Positions 9,033 through 18,583 are shown, counted from the first letter of the stretch. The stretch is 51,002 nt of DNA from Rhodospirillaceae bacterium UBA4468 (GCA_002389385.1 DGOK01000141.1:1-51002); one strand, 5' to 3'. A program made the numbers and translations. The notes: generated from the letters alone by a model not told the origin.

Positions 9033-10550
9033 ATGTTCGACTTACCACTTCTCACAATCCTCACATTCGCGCCGCTTGTTGGCGTGTTGGCGATTTTAAT
9101 CATCCGTCACGACGACCCAAAGGTTGTTGTGACGAACGCCCGGAACGTTGCGTTATTCGTCACAACTGGTGTGTTTGTCCTCTCACTCATCTTTTGGTTT
9201 GGCTTCGACAAAACCACAGCTGACTTCCAGTTCGTCGAGCAAGTTCCATGGATGGAAGATTTCGGTATCGAGTACCACATGGGCGTGGACGGTATTTCTG
9301 TGCTGTTCGTGCTGTTGACGACGCTGCTGACGCCTATATGTATTCTTGCCAGTTGGAATTCGATCCAAGAACGTGTGAAGGAATACATGATTTCCTTCCT
9401 GATCTTGGAAACATTCATGATCGGCATGTTCTGCGCGCTTGATCTGTTCCTGTTCTATATCTTCTTTGAAGCCGTATTGATCCCGATGTTCATTATCATC
9501 GGTATCTGGGGTGGGGCGCGACGTGTCTACGCAGCCTTCAAGATGTTCCTCTACACGCTTTTGGGTTCTGTGCTGATGTTGGTCGCGATGCTGACCATGT
9601 ACTATCACGCTGGAACAACCAATGTGGTCGAGTTGATGGGATATAGCTTCCCGATTGAGACTCAGAAATGGCTGTGGCTCGCATTCTTTGCCTCGTTCGC
9701 GATTAAGGTGCCGATGTGGCCGGTTCATACATGGCTGCCAGACGCCCACGTTGAAGCGCCGACAGCTGGTTCCGTAATCCTGGCCGGTGTCCTGTTGAAG
9801 TTCGGTGGCTATGGTCTGTTGCGGTTCTCGTTACCGATGATGCCCGAAGCCAGTGTCTACTTTACGCCTCTGGTCTTCTCGCTATCGGCTATCGCCGTGA
9901 TTTACACGTCGCTTGTGGCGCTTGCTCAAGAGGACATGAAAAAACTTATTGCGTATTCATCTGTGGCTCACATGGGCTTCGTGACGATTGGCGTCTTCAC
10001 CTTTAATACCCAAGGCATTGAAGGTGCGATCTATCAGATGTTGTCACACGGTGTTGTGTCGGCTGCATTGTTCCTCATCGTTGGCGTCGTTTACGACCGT
10101 ATCCATACACGCGAGATTGATGCTTATGGCGGACTGGTCAGTCGCATGCCCAATTACGCCATCGTCTTTATGTTCTTTGCGATGGCATCCGTGGGCTTAC
10201 CCGGAACAGGTGGCTTCGTTGGCGAAGTTCTGGTTCTGGTCGGTGTCTTCAAAGTGAACACCTGGGTTGCCGCGCTGGCTTCACTCGGCGTGATCCTTGG
10301 CGCTGCCTACACGCTCTATCTATATCGCCGAATTATCTTTGGTGAGCTGACTAAAGAGAATTTGATGAAGATTAAGGATATGAGTAGGCGTGAAATGCTT
10401 ATCTTTGCGCCCTTGCTGATTATCACATTGTGGATGGGTATTTACCCATCTTCGTTCCTTGATTTCATGCATGTATCCGTCGCGCATCTGATTGATCAGA
10501 TGGAAACTTCATTGGCTGCGAGCGGTTCGCTCAACGTAGCCGGACGATAG
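9033..10550 (+). CDS. nuoM: NADH-quinone oxidoreductase subunit M
   Basis: Antiporter-like proton-pumping subunit (ND4) of complex I, 505 residues. The conserved glutamate E146 lies in FYIFFEAVLIPMFIIIG, and the second core motif reads KVPMWPVHTWLPDAHVEAPT. GAGGGA stands 4 to 9 bases before the ATG. The gene ends in TAG, so amber works as an ordinary stop in a core gene here; this matters for the in-frame ambers in comEC and the GGCT-like gene. Confidence 0.97.
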   Translation: MFDLPLLTILTFAPLVGVLAILIIRHDDPKVVVTNARNVALFVTTGVFVLSLIFWFGFDKTTADFQFVEQVPWMEDFGIEYHMGVDGISVLFVLLTTLLTPICILASWNSIQERVKEYMISFLILETFMIGMFCALDLFLFYIFFEAVLIPMFIIIGIWGGARRVYAAFKMFLYTLLGSVLMLVAMLTMYYHAGTTNVVELMGYSFPIETQKWLWLAFFASFAIKVPMWPVHTWLPDAHVEAPTAGSVILAGVLLKFGGYGLLRFSLPMMPEASVYFTPLVFSLSAIAVIYTSLVALAQEDMKKLIAYSSVAHMGFVTIGVFTFNTQGIEGAIYQMLSHGVVSAALFLIVGVVYDRIHTREIDAYGGLVSRMPNYAIVFMFFAMASVGLPGTGGFVGEVLVLVGVFKVNTWVAALASLGVILGAAYTLYLYRRIIFGELTKENLMKIKDMSRREMLIFAPLLIITLWMGIYPSSFLDFMHVSVAHLIDQMETSLAASGSLNVAGR

Positions 10551-10562
10551 GGGAGAGTACGT

Positions 10563-12035
10563 ATGTTAATGACCGAAATGCCCAATATCGTTCCTGCATT
10601 GCCTGAGCTTTTTCTGGCTGGCGTGATCATGTTGCTGCTTATGTTTGGTGTGTTCCAAAAGGGCGGTACGAGTGACAATGACGAAGCCACGTTCCGCATC
10701 GTCTCTATGCTCACTATCGTGACACTGATCTTAGCTGTATTCCTGCTCATTCCATTAGCAGGCCCACGCTCAATCACGTTTGCCGATATGTTTGTTACGG
10801 ACAATTTTGCCGTATTCTGTAAGGCGCTGGTTTTGATCGCCGCTGCGCTTGGCATTCTTATGTCGCGCGACTTTATGGAACGCCATCACGTCGCCCGTTT
10901 CGAATTCCCAATTCTGATTGTCTTCGCAGCGCTTGGTATGCTGTTGATGATCTCGGCAAACGATCTGGTGAGCCTTTATGTTGGCCTCGAGATGCAATCT
11001 CTGTCGCTGTATGTCTTGGCATCTATTCAGCGTGATGACAGCCGCGCAACCGAAGCTGGCCTCAAGTACTTCGTACTGGGTGCCGTCGCATCAGGCTTGC
11101 TGCTTTATGGTTCGTCCTTGGTCTATGGCTTTGCAGGTACAACGAACTTTGATGCACTGGCTGGCCTGTTCTCGGCTGGTGGCGACGTTTCAACCGGTCT
11201 TGTGATTGGTATCGTGTTCATCATGGCAGGCCTGTCGTTCAAGATTTCAGCTGTACCGTTCCATATGTGGACGCCGGATGTCTACGAGGGTGTACCAACA
11301 CCCGTGACCGCATTCTTTGCCGTTGCGCCTAAGATCGCAGCATTGGCTCTGTTGCTCAGGGTTTTGATCGGACCGTTTGGGGATCTGCTTGTTCACTGGC
11401 AGCAAATTGTCATCGTGATCTCAGTATTGTCGATGGCGCTTGGCGCGCTGGCTGCAATCAACCAGAAAAACATCAAACGTCTGATGGCATACAGCTCAAT
11501 CGGCCATGTCGGTTATGCACTGGTCGGTCTGGCAGCTGGTACCGAATCTGGTGTTCATGGTGTCCTCGTCTATCTGGCTATTTATCTCGTCATGAACATC
11601 GGTACATTTGCATGCATCTTGTGTATGCGTCGCGGTGGCGTGATGGTTGAAGGTATTAATGACCTTGCTGGCCTAGGTAAAACGCATCCGCTGCTTGCGG
11701 CTACAATTGCTATTTTCATGTTCTCACTCGCAGGAATCCCGCCACTAGCAGGCTTCTTCGGCAAGCTATACGTGTTCGTCGCCGCGATTGATGCAGGCCT
11801 GTATATTCTTGCAATCATTGGTGTTGTGACCAGTGTCGTCGGTGCGTTCTACTACCTTCGTATCATCAAAGTCATGTACTTTGACGATCCGATTGACGCG
11901 CTTGATAGTAACATCGGTCGTGAAATGACATTCGTGATCGGCGTTACATCGGTCATTGTCATCCTGTTCTTTGTTTATCCGAGCCCTGTTCTGAATACAG
12001 CGAAGATAGCCGCGGCGGCACTGTTAGCCGGATGA
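10563..12035 (+). CDS. nuoN: NADH-quinone oxidoreductase subunit N
   Basis: Antiporter-like subunit (ND2) of complex I, 490 residues with about 14 helices. Motifs include LYVGLEMQSLSLYVLAS and FKISAVPFHMWTPDVYEGVP. The start at 10563 follows GGGGAGAG; further in-frame ATGs at 10569 and 10578 are possible starts. This is the last nuo gene. Its stop overlaps the birA start by 4 bases (ATGA), so birA and coaX are probably co-transcribed with complex I, as in many alphaproteobacteria. Confidence 0.97.
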   Translation: MLMTEMPNIVPALPELFLAGVIMLLLMFGVFQKGGTSDNDEATFRIVSMLTIVTLILAVFLLIPLAGPRSITFADMFVTDNFAVFCKALVLIAAALGILMSRDFMERHHVARFEFPILIVFAALGMLLMISANDLVSLYVGLEMQSLSLYVLASIQRDDSRATEAGLKYFVLGAVASGLLLYGSSLVYGFAGTTNFDALAGLFSAGGDVSTGLVIGIVFIMAGLSFKISAVPFHMWTPDVYEGVPTPVTAFFAVAPKIAALALLLRVLIGPFGDLLVHWQQIVIVISVLSMALGALAAINQKNIKRLMAYSSIGHVGYALVGLAAGTESGVHGVLVYLAIYLVMNIGTFACILCMRRGGVMVEGINDLAGLGKTHPLLAATIAIFMFSLAGIPPLAGFFGKLYVFVAAIDAGLYILAIIGVVTSVVGAFYYLRIIKVMYFDDPIDALDSNIGREMTFVIGVTSVIVILFFVYPSPVLNTAKIAAAALLAG

Positions 12036-12820
12036 CCAGCGACCAAAGCCCCGGGCCCCATCTGCCCGCGGTCTATAACCTTATCGCCCTTGAGACCGTC
12101 GGCAGTACGATGACCGAAGCGCGCAAGCTTGCCGATCAGGGTGAGGATGCGGCCCCGGATGGTACGCTGATCTGGTCGAAAGAACAAACCGAGGGGCGAG
12201 GGCGTCGCGATAATACCTGGGACAGCCCACGTGGTAATTTCTATTCATCCCTCATCGTACGCCCTGATGTGCCGGCGTCACGCGCGGCTGAGCTCAGCTT
12301 TGTAACAGGGTGCGCCGTATACGACACGATTGGGGAACTTTGTGAGCCCGGCTTTAATTGCCGTCTCAAATGGCCAAACGATATTTTGCTCAATGACAGT
12401 AAAATTGGCGGTCTTTTGCTAGAAGCAAAGGGCGAGACTGGACAAAATGTGGATTACGTCATTATCGGGCTTGGTGTGAACTTACGCTCGCATCCCGAAG
12501 GCACGGAATTTCCCGCCACAAACTTTGCTGAACAAAGTCAGGCCATTCCAGATTATACGTTCCTTGAAACCTATGCCCGTCACTTCCTTGATCACGCGGC
12601 AAGATGGGTTGAAGAGGGGTTTGAGCCCATTCGTGCAGACTGGAAATGGCGCGCTAAGGGTATCGGCAAAGAAATCATTGTCCGCCTGCATAGCGAGACA
12701 ATGACGGGCGTATTTGAGGACATTGCCGAAGATGGCAGTCTCATATTAAATGTTGATGGCGACGTTCGGCGCATTGACGCCGGAGAGGTTTATTTTCCGG
12801 ACGTGATAAAGGAGGGCTGA
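12032..12820 (+). CDS. birA: biotin--[acetyl-CoA-carboxylase] ligase
   Basis: Attaches biotin through biotinyl-AMP to the carrier protein of acetyl-CoA carboxylase and related enzymes. The 262-residue protein has the biotin/adenylate loop GRGRRDNTW (55-63), the KWPNDILL segment with the catalytic lysine (113-120), and GLGVNL (146-151). There is no N-terminal helix-turn-helix, so this is the enzyme-only form and not the bifunctional repressor of enterics. It starts inside the nuoN stop and has no clear SD, which suggests translational coupling. coaX follows directly. Confidence 0.95.
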   Translation: MTSDQSPGPHLPAVYNLIALETVGSTMTEARKLADQGEDAAPDGTLIWSKEQTEGRGRRDNTWDSPRGNFYSSLIVRPDVPASRAAELSFVTGCAVYDTIGELCEPGFNCRLKWPNDILLNDSKIGGLLLEAKGETGQNVDYVIIGLGVNLRSHPEGTEFPATNFAEQSQAIPDYTFLETYARHFLDHAARWVEEGFEPIRADWKWRAKGIGKEIIVRLHSETMTGVFEDIAEDGSLILNVDGDVRRIDAGEVYFPDVIKEG

Positions 12821-13597
12821 ATGCTCCTCGCGATCGATAGTGGAAATACAAACACGGTGTTCGCCATCTTTAATGATGAGGGCGCCATCATTAGCCAATG
12901 GCGCGCGGCGGCAAAGATAGCCAAGACAGCCGACGAGCTTGCCGTCTGGCTCAGCCAGCTTATGCAATTGGAAAACATTTCCCGCGATGACGTCACCGAA
13001 GTAATCATTGCGACGGTTGTGCCCGAAAACCTGTTCGATCTGAAAACCCTGAGTTCCAAGTACTTTGGCTGCAAAGCACTCGTCGTTGGCGACCCGGATG
13101 TTGAGCTTGGTATAGAGGTTCATGTCGATCGCCCAGGTGAAGTCGGCGCAGACCGACTGGTCAATACGGTATCAGCACACAAGACATATGTTGGCCCGCT
13201 GATCGTTCTAGATTTCGGCACAGCAACGACGTTTGATGTGGTGGGACCAGAAGGGGCTTATGAAGGCGGTGTAATTGCACCTGGCGTCAATCTATCACTC
13301 GAAGCATTGCAGCGTGCTGCAGCGAAACTACCTCGCATTGAAATTGTGAAGCCCGAGCGTGTCATTGGCACAAACACGATTACCGCTATGCAATCTGGCA
13401 TTTATTACGGTTACGCTTCAATGATTGAGGGCGTGATCGCACGTATCCGCGAAGAGAAAGAGCTAGAGAGCTTGCCTGCAATTGGAACGGGTGGCCTCGC
13501 CAAGTTCTATGCACCGGCCTGTCGATCGATTCAGAACATCGACGAAGACCTAACCTTACGCGGACTATTTGTGATTAACGCTAAAAATCGCACATGA
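12821..13597 (+). CDS. coaX: type III pantothenate kinase
   Basis: First step of coenzyme A synthesis, phosphorylating pantothenate. The 258-residue protein has the ASKHA phosphate-binding motif DSGNTNTVF (6-14), GADR (109-112), DFGTATTFD (131-139) and GGVIAPG (149-155), all typical of the K+-dependent type III family. A strong GGAGG lies just before the ATG, inside the end of birA; there is no gap between the genes. A 111-base spacer without a gene separates it from rnj. Confidence 0.95.
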   Translation: MLLAIDSGNTNTVFAIFNDEGAIISQWRAAAKIAKTADELAVWLSQLMQLENISRDDVTEVIIATVVPENLFDLKTLSSKYFGCKALVVGDPDVELGIEVHVDRPGEVGADRLVNTVSAHKTYVGPLIVLDFGTATTFDVVGPEGAYEGGVIAPGVNLSLEALQRAAAKLPRIEIVKPERVIGTNTITAMQSGIYYGYASMIEGVIARIREEKELESLPAIGTGGLAKFYAPACRSIQNIDEDLTLRGLFVINAKNRT

Positions 13598-13708
13598 CAT
13601 TATAGAATTAAACATTCGTCATCAGCCTATAAACGGAAACCAATAGTGCACGAAACGCACTTGATGGTCGCCTACATGGGTATGACGAGATTATTTAGAA
13701 AGATTTAG

Positions 13709-15367
13709 ATGACAGACGAACTTGTATTTTTACCTTTGGGCGGTGCCGGCGAAATTGGCATGAACCTGAACCTGTATGGTTACGGGAATCCCAAAAAGCC
13801 AACATGGCTGATGATTGATCTCGGCGTCACCTTTGGTGATGGCAGCCCTCCGGGAATTGATTTGATCACACCAGACCCAGCTTTCATCGAGGAACGCAAA
13901 GATCAACTTGCCGGGCTTGTGCTCACGCATGCACACGAAGATCACCTGGGCGCTGTGCAGTACCTTTGGGACCGTTTACGCTGTCCGATCTATGCAACGC
14001 CATTCACCATGGAAATTCTGAAGCGTAAACTCGGGGACACCAACTTCGCCAATGATGTTGAGCTACACGAGTTACCGCTCAATGGATCTGTGACCATTGG
14101 GCCTTTCGAGCTTGATCTCATCACCATGACCCATTCCATTCTTGAGCCGAATGGTATTGCGATCAAAACCCCGCTTGGCACTGTGCTGCATACAGGTGAC
14201 TGGAAGTTCGACCCTGATCCTGTTGTTGGCGAAGTATCAGACGAGGCCGCGCTAGAAAGGCTAGGGGATGACGGCGTGCTAGCTATTGTTTGCGATAGTA
14301 CGAACGTCTTTAACCCTGGACACTCGGGATCAGAATCTGAGCTTACTAAAGATCTGACCAAGATCATTTCTGCATGCACCGGCAAGGTCGCCGTTGCGTG
14401 CTTTGCCACAAATGTTGCGCGCTTGGCGACGATTGCAAAGGTCGCTGAGGCGTGTGGACGTGATGTTGTTCTTGCCGGACGGTCCCTGCAACGGTCGACG
14501 ACTGCAGCCCGAAAATGCGGCTACCTTGAAGACATTGCGCCATTCCTGGACGAGGATGCAGCTGGCTTTATCCCAAACGATAAGCTGTTGATTATTTGCA
14601 CCGGATCACAGGGTGAGCCGCGCGCAGCATTATCGCGCATTGCGTCTGGCGGACACCCCCGGATCAATATGGGCGATGGAGATACGGTTATATTCTCAAG
14701 CCGCGTCATTCCCGGTAATGAAGTCAGCATTTCTGCCATGAAAAACAATCTCGTGCGCGCCGGTATCCGTATCGTCGAAGACACTGATGGACATATCCAT
14801 GTCTCGGGTCATCCAAACCGCGAAGAACTGATCGAGATGTATCAGCATGTGCGGCCGAAGATTTCGATCCCGGTACACGGTGAACGACGTCACCTAGAGA
14901 AGCACGCAGCCCTGGCCCTTGAATGTCAGGTGCCGCATGCCATCGTCAACGAAAACGGCGGTATGATCAAATTGGCCCCCGGCGACCCAACTGTGATCAA
15001 ACAAGTGAAATCAGGGCGACTGGTTCACGACGGGAACCGCATGGTACCTTTGAACGGCGAAGCGATCCGAAGCCGCGTCCAAGGCTTATGGAATGGCACA
15101 GTAATGATTACGCTTGTCGTGGATAAAGCAGGAACTCCGATAAGCGAGTTGTTCATTACGACGACGGGCATGCTAGAACCTTACGAAGAAGACGATATTC
15201 TTAATGCTGTCGCGGACAATGTGTTTGCAGCTCTTGAGCGTCTTCCGAAGAAAAAACGTGAGAGTGATAACGAGATTTCTGAAACGATACGCATTACATC
15301 GAGACGCGCTTTTCGTCGATTACTTGACAAGAAGCCGATCACTGATGTTCATCTAGTTAGAGTATAA
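13709..15367 (+). CDS. rnj: ribonuclease J
   Basis: Metallo-beta-lactamase/beta-CASP ribonuclease for rRNA and mRNA processing, with 5'-exonuclease and possibly endonuclease activity. Visible: the zinc motif THAHEDHLGA (H74, H76, D78, H79), H142, HTGDW (161-165), the beta-CASP motif CDSTN (195-199) with GHSGSE, and the late histidine segment HVSGHPNREE. Its 552 residues match the alphaproteobacterial form. The spacer before it contains an imperfect hairpin around AGTGC..GCACT (about 13646-13663) but no promoter I would defend. Confidence 0.95.
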   Translation: MTDELVFLPLGGAGEIGMNLNLYGYGNPKKPTWLMIDLGVTFGDGSPPGIDLITPDPAFIEERKDQLAGLVLTHAHEDHLGAVQYLWDRLRCPIYATPFTMEILKRKLGDTNFANDVELHELPLNGSVTIGPFELDLITMTHSILEPNGIAIKTPLGTVLHTGDWKFDPDPVVGEVSDEAALERLGDDGVLAIVCDSTNVFNPGHSGSESELTKDLTKIISACTGKVAVACFATNVARLATIAKVAEACGRDVVLAGRSLQRSTTAARKCGYLEDIAPFLDEDAAGFIPNDKLLIICTGSQGEPRAALSRIASGGHPRINMGDGDTVIFSSRVIPGNEVSISAMKNNLVRAGIRIVEDTDGHIHVSGHPNREELIEMYQHVRPKISIPVHGERRHLEKHAALALECQVPHAIVNENGGMIKLAPGDPTVIKQVKSGRLVHDGNRMVPLNGEAIRSRVQGLWNGTVMITLVVDKAGTPISELFITTTGMLEPYEEDDILNAVADNVFAALERLPKKKRESDNEISETIRITSRRAFRRLLDKKPITDVHLVRV

Positions 15368-15391
15368 GTCTATCCAAAATCGAGGGATCCA

Positions 15392-15796
15392 ATGATTGGG
15401 AAATTGAACCACGTCGCGATTGCTGTACCAGACCTGGATAAGGCAGTCGCCGTTTATCGGGATGCACTGGGTGCCAATGTATCTGCTGCAACGGACGAGC
15501 CGGACCACGGCGTAACGGTTGTTTTTGTTGAACTTGAAAACACTAAGATCGAGCTTTTGCATCCGCTTGGTGACAATTCACCCATACAGCCTTTCCTGGA
15601 CAAGAACCCGTCTGGCGGCATGCATCATGTTTGCTATGAAGTTCCTGATATTATGGTTGCACGTGATCGCATGCAGGCAGAAGGTGCACGCGTTCTTGGT
15701 GATGGAAATCCAAAAATTGGCGCACATGGCAAGCCCGTGCTGTTCCTTCACCCAAAAGATTTCTGCGGTACATTAGTTGAGTTGGAGCAAGCATAA
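15392..15796 (+). CDS. mce: methylmalonyl-CoA epimerase
   Basis: VOC-superfamily metalloenzyme interconverting (R)- and (S)-methylmalonyl-CoA in propionyl-CoA metabolism. The 134-residue protein is a paired beta-alpha-beta-beta-beta fold. Likely metal ligands are H7 (KLNHVAIAV), E54, H78 or H79 (GGMHHVCYEV) and E130 (GTLVELEQ). The end GTLVELEQA is family-typical. The next gene begins on the base after its stop. Position after rnj is the usual alphaproteobacterial order. Confidence 0.94.
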   Translation: MIGKLNHVAIAVPDLDKAVAVYRDALGANVSAATDEPDHGVTVVFVELENTKIELLHPLGDNSPIQPFLDKNPSGGMHHVCYEVPDIMVARDRMQAEGARVLGDGNPKIGAHGKPVLFLHPKDFCGTLVELEQA

Positions 15797-16042
15797 ATGG
15801 ACCATTGGTTCTCAGGTAGTCTCGTCTTTATTGTTTTATGGTGGCTCATCATCTTTATGGTTCTGCCGTTTGGCGTCCGACCATCAACAGAAGAAGAAAT
15901 GGAGCCAGGTCAAGAACCAGGCGCACCGCACAAGCCCATGCTTTGGCGAAAGGTCGTGATTTGTACGGCCATCACTGCCGTTGTCTGGATTATCATCTAC
16001 TTTATTAATGAGGCCAATCTGATCAGTTTCCGACCAGACTAA
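15797..16042 (+). CDS. DUF1467 family small inner-membrane protein
   Basis: An 81-residue protein with two predicted membrane helices (about 8-27 and 52-71) and the family signature WWLIIFMVLPFGVRP, followed by an acidic/proline linker. The function is unknown. It starts directly after the mce stop and sits in its usual place in alphaproteobacteria. It is the last conserved gene before the accessory block; the expected next gene in many relatives, proS, is not here. Confidence 0.9.
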   Translation: MDHWFSGSLVFIVLWWLIIFMVLPFGVRPSTEEEMEPGQEPGAPHKPMLWRKVVICTAITAVVWIIIYFINEANLISFRPD

Positions 16043-16060
16043 GCCTAGTGGATCAACGTG

Positions 16061-16549
16061 ATGTCGCTCGAGAAAATCATTAAAATAAATCGGCAGCGGG
16101 TTGGACTAGACGCCGCTCACAACGCATTTGATGAGTAGTTCTCATTATCAAGTGGTGCGGCATCAAAGCTGGTTATCTATGGACGCATGCGCCCCGGTGG
16201 CCCTGATGAGCATCATTTGACCGCTTTGAATGGCACGTGGAGTGACGCCACGTTCCCTAGTTACATTCAAAGCGAAGATGCCTGTACCATAGAGACTTGC
16301 CCAGGGCTTGCCTGGACACCGACGGGTACATGGAATGAAGGCTTTGTGTTTCTAGCCAATGCCCTCAAAGATCACTGGCCCGTTCTCGATGCAAAGGAGG
16401 GGGCTGATCTCGCACGGTTACTGACACCTGTGCGATCAAGTACAGGCGACAGTGTTGCAAATATCTATGTGTCTCGGGATGCCAGTACGGCGCAACTGCA
16501 TATGCTCGACGGCATGAACGTTCATGATGATGTGGATTTCAGAACATGA
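16061..16549 (+). pseudogene. GGCT/AIG2-like (gamma-glutamylcyclotransferase fold) gene with in-frame amber
   Basis: One frame runs from ATG 16061 to TGA 16547-16549 and is interrupted only by TAG at 16136-16138. Before it: MSLEKIIKINRQRVGLDAAH.. ending AFDE; after it: FSLSSGAASKLVIYGRMRPG. YGRMRPG at codons 40-46 matches the family's nucleotide-like YGTLxPG loop, and E113 in DAKEGAD sits where the catalytic glutamate is expected. From memory of homologues, a WF pair is expected where the sequence reads amber-F, so a TGG to TAG change is likely. A product restarting at ATG 16187 would lack part of the fold. The stop overlaps the tag start (ATGA). Alternatives are readthrough or a restart product. 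Confidence 0.7.
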
Positions 16550-17100
16550 GTACTTATTGCGACTACGCACCGGATGATCCTGTTCACGCGTCTTATCACA
16601 ATACCGAATATGGGTTTCCAACCACGGACGAGACGGCGTTGATGGAACGCCTCGCCATGGAGATTTTCCAGGCAGGTCTGTCTTGGGGGCTTGTCCTAAA
16701 AAAACGTCAATCGACCAATGATGCATTTCGTGGTTATGACGTTGATAAAGTGGCCGACTTTAACGAGAAGGATATCGAGCGGCTTTTAGCCGACCCGGGT
16801 ATTATCCGAAACAAATTAAAGGTCAACGCCATCATCGAAAACGCCAAGCGCATCAGGGCAATGCGTGACAGCCATGGCGGGTTCTCTAAATGGATTGAAG
16901 CACATTATCCAATGCCCAAACCCGAATGGGTTAAGCTTTTTAAGAAGACGTTTAAGTTCACCGGCGGCGAGATCACCGGGGAATTTTTGATGAGCACTGG
17001 ATACCTGCCAGGCTCGCACCGGCCAGATTGCGCCACCTACAAAGTGATTGAAAAGGTATCTCCAGCATGGATGCAGGTCGACGCCAAGATTTACGACTAA
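16546..17100 (+). CDS. tag: DNA-3-methyladenine glycosylase I
   Basis: Base-excision repair enzyme removing 3-methyladenine from alkylated DNA. The 184-residue protein has the zinc 'snap' ligands C5, H18, H158 and C162 (HRPDC) and the substrate-pocket segment MEIFQAGLSWGLVLKKR with E39 and W47. The ATG lies in the stop of the GGCT-like pseudogene with 4-base overlap, so its translation may depend on ribosomes reaching that stop; the upstream amber could reduce expression. A bidirectional terminator follows. Confidence 0.95.
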   Translation: MSTYCDYAPDDPVHASYHNTEYGFPTTDETALMERLAMEIFQAGLSWGLVLKKRQSTNDAFRGYDVDKVADFNEKDIERLLADPGIIRNKLKVNAIIENAKRIRAMRDSHGGFSKWIEAHYPMPKPEWVKLFKKTFKFTGGEITGEFLMSTGYLPGSHRPDCATYKVIEKVSPAWMQVDAKIYD

Positions 17101-17117
17101 CAAAACGAATTTGGCAT

Positions 17118-17150
17118 AAAAAAAGGCAAGACCCGAAAGTCTTGCCATTT
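17118..17150. terminator. bidirectional intrinsic terminator between tag and the purine permease
   Basis: Stem GGCAAGAC (17125-17132), loop CCGAAA, stem GTCTTGCC (17139-17146), 8 perfect pairs. Seven A's precede it and ATTTTAATTATTT follows, so it can end transcription from both convergent genes. A weaker hairpin (GAACA 17250-17254, TGTTC 17261-17265, A-run 17246-17249) closer to the permease stop could serve the minus strand first. The rest of 17150-17294 shows nothing clear. Confidence 0.85.
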
Positions 17151-17294
17151 TAATTATTTCCCCCCGCACTCGGACCTTAATGTTGCTCGTTGGCTACCCC
17201 GAAAGCGAACCAATTTATACCCAAAAAATTCCATCATGTCATCATAAAAGAACAATAAGCTGTTCGTTATTGATATATAATTGTTGCACTGCAC

Positions 17295-18583
17295 CTAAAC
17301 CAATGAAAACTTGAGGATAAATGCAGCAGCAATCACGTAAACGGCAATAGGTACTTCTCGTGTGCGCCCCGAAAGCAGCTTGATCGCCGTATAAGAAATA
17401 AACCCAAGCCCAAGGCCCGTCGCGATAGAAAATGTCAACGGCATGGAAATGGCTGTGATCACTGCAGGCACAACCTCTGTGACGTCTTCCCAATCGAGTT
17501 CTGACAATCCGCGTGTCATCACACAGGCGACAAAAAGCAATGCAGGTGTGGTCGCATAGGCTGGGATTGTGGCTGCAAGCGGTGAAAAAATAACGAGATC
17601 AGGAACAAAAGTGCAATGACGACAGCTGTTAATCCTGTGCGACTACCGGCGTTTATCCCCGATGCACTTTCGATATAGCTGGTTGTTGTTGAGGTACCAA
17701 GTGCGGCACCAACAACGGTTGCCGACGAATCCGCTAGCAACGCACGTCTTAGTCTTGGCAGCTTCCCATTTGCATCCAGCAAGTTGCCGCGATGCGCCAG
17801 ACCAACAAGCGTGCCCGCCGTATCAAACAAATCCACAAACAAGAAGGCAAAGATGATTGAGATCAATCCGATGTTCAGTGCACCCATAATGTCCATCTGC
17901 ATGAACGTTGGCGCTAAGGATGGTGGCATTGATATGATGCCGCCGGATGGCGTGACGCCTAAGGCGATTCCGACACCTGTCACAAGAAGGATGGCAATAA
18001 TGATCGCGCCCGGAATACGTCTGGCGAACAACACCGCAATCAGAATAAACCCAGCCGCAGATAACAGGGCAGGGGGTGCACTCACATCACCAAGCGTGAC
18101 CAAGGTTGCTGGGTGATCAACGACCCAACCTGCGTTCTTGAGCGCGATGATCGCCAGAAACAACCCGATCCCGGCCGAGATTGCGCGCTTCATGCTATCC
18201 GGGATCGCATTGATGATCCATTCACGCACGGGCAAGATACTCAATACAACAAAGATAATACCGGACAGAAATACAGCGCCCAGGCCGACCTGCCACGAAT
18301 GTCCCATGCCAAGCACGACACCGAATGCAAAGTAAGCGTTCAGCCCCATACCCGGCGCAACGGCAACTGGATAGTTCGCAACAACACCCATAATCATCGT
18401 GCCAACGGCAGCCGCCAGACACGTGGCGACAAATACCGCGCCATGGTCCATGCCGGTCTCGGCAAGGATGCTTGGGTTCACAAACATTATATAGGTAAGT
18501 GTCAGGAACGTCGTCACACCAGCAATGATCTCGGTGCGCACAGACGTGCCGTTCTCAGTCAGCTTAAAATATTGATCGAGCAT
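17295..18583 (-). pseudogene. AzgA-type NCS2 purine permease, frameshifted
   Basis: Purine (adenine/guanine/hypoxanthine) proton symporter of the inner membrane. The first ~330 codons read normally: N-terminus DQYFKLTENGTSVRTEIIAG, motif VAPGMGLNAYFAF, LFVDLFDTAGTLVGLA, and TSTTTSYIESASGINAG. After LLFLISLFF the frame breaks at a run of six T's (A's on the plus strand, 17585-17590); shifting by one base restores SPLAATIPAYATTPALLFV and continues to TAG at 17295, giving 429 residues, the family's usual length. The shifted frame left by the break ends at 17519. The start has GGGGGG as SD. Either a real lesion or a homopolymer sequencing error; no canonical -1 slippery heptamer is present. Confidence 0.85.

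Noticed and set aside
13598..13708. Degenerate family A repeat before rnj (TCGTCAT at 13616 and ATGACGA at 13682)
   Set aside because: Only the outer seven bases match and the inner CCGCG arms are absent; it may be chance.
17580..17600. Programmed -1 frameshift in the purine permease
   Set aside because: The T6 run lacks a proper X-XXY-YYZ heptamer and no stimulatory stem was seen; a plain indel or read error is simpler.
17519..18583. Purine permease ended early as a real 354-residue protein
   Set aside because: The last ~25 residues are unlike the family, while the other frame continues exactly with the missing helices.
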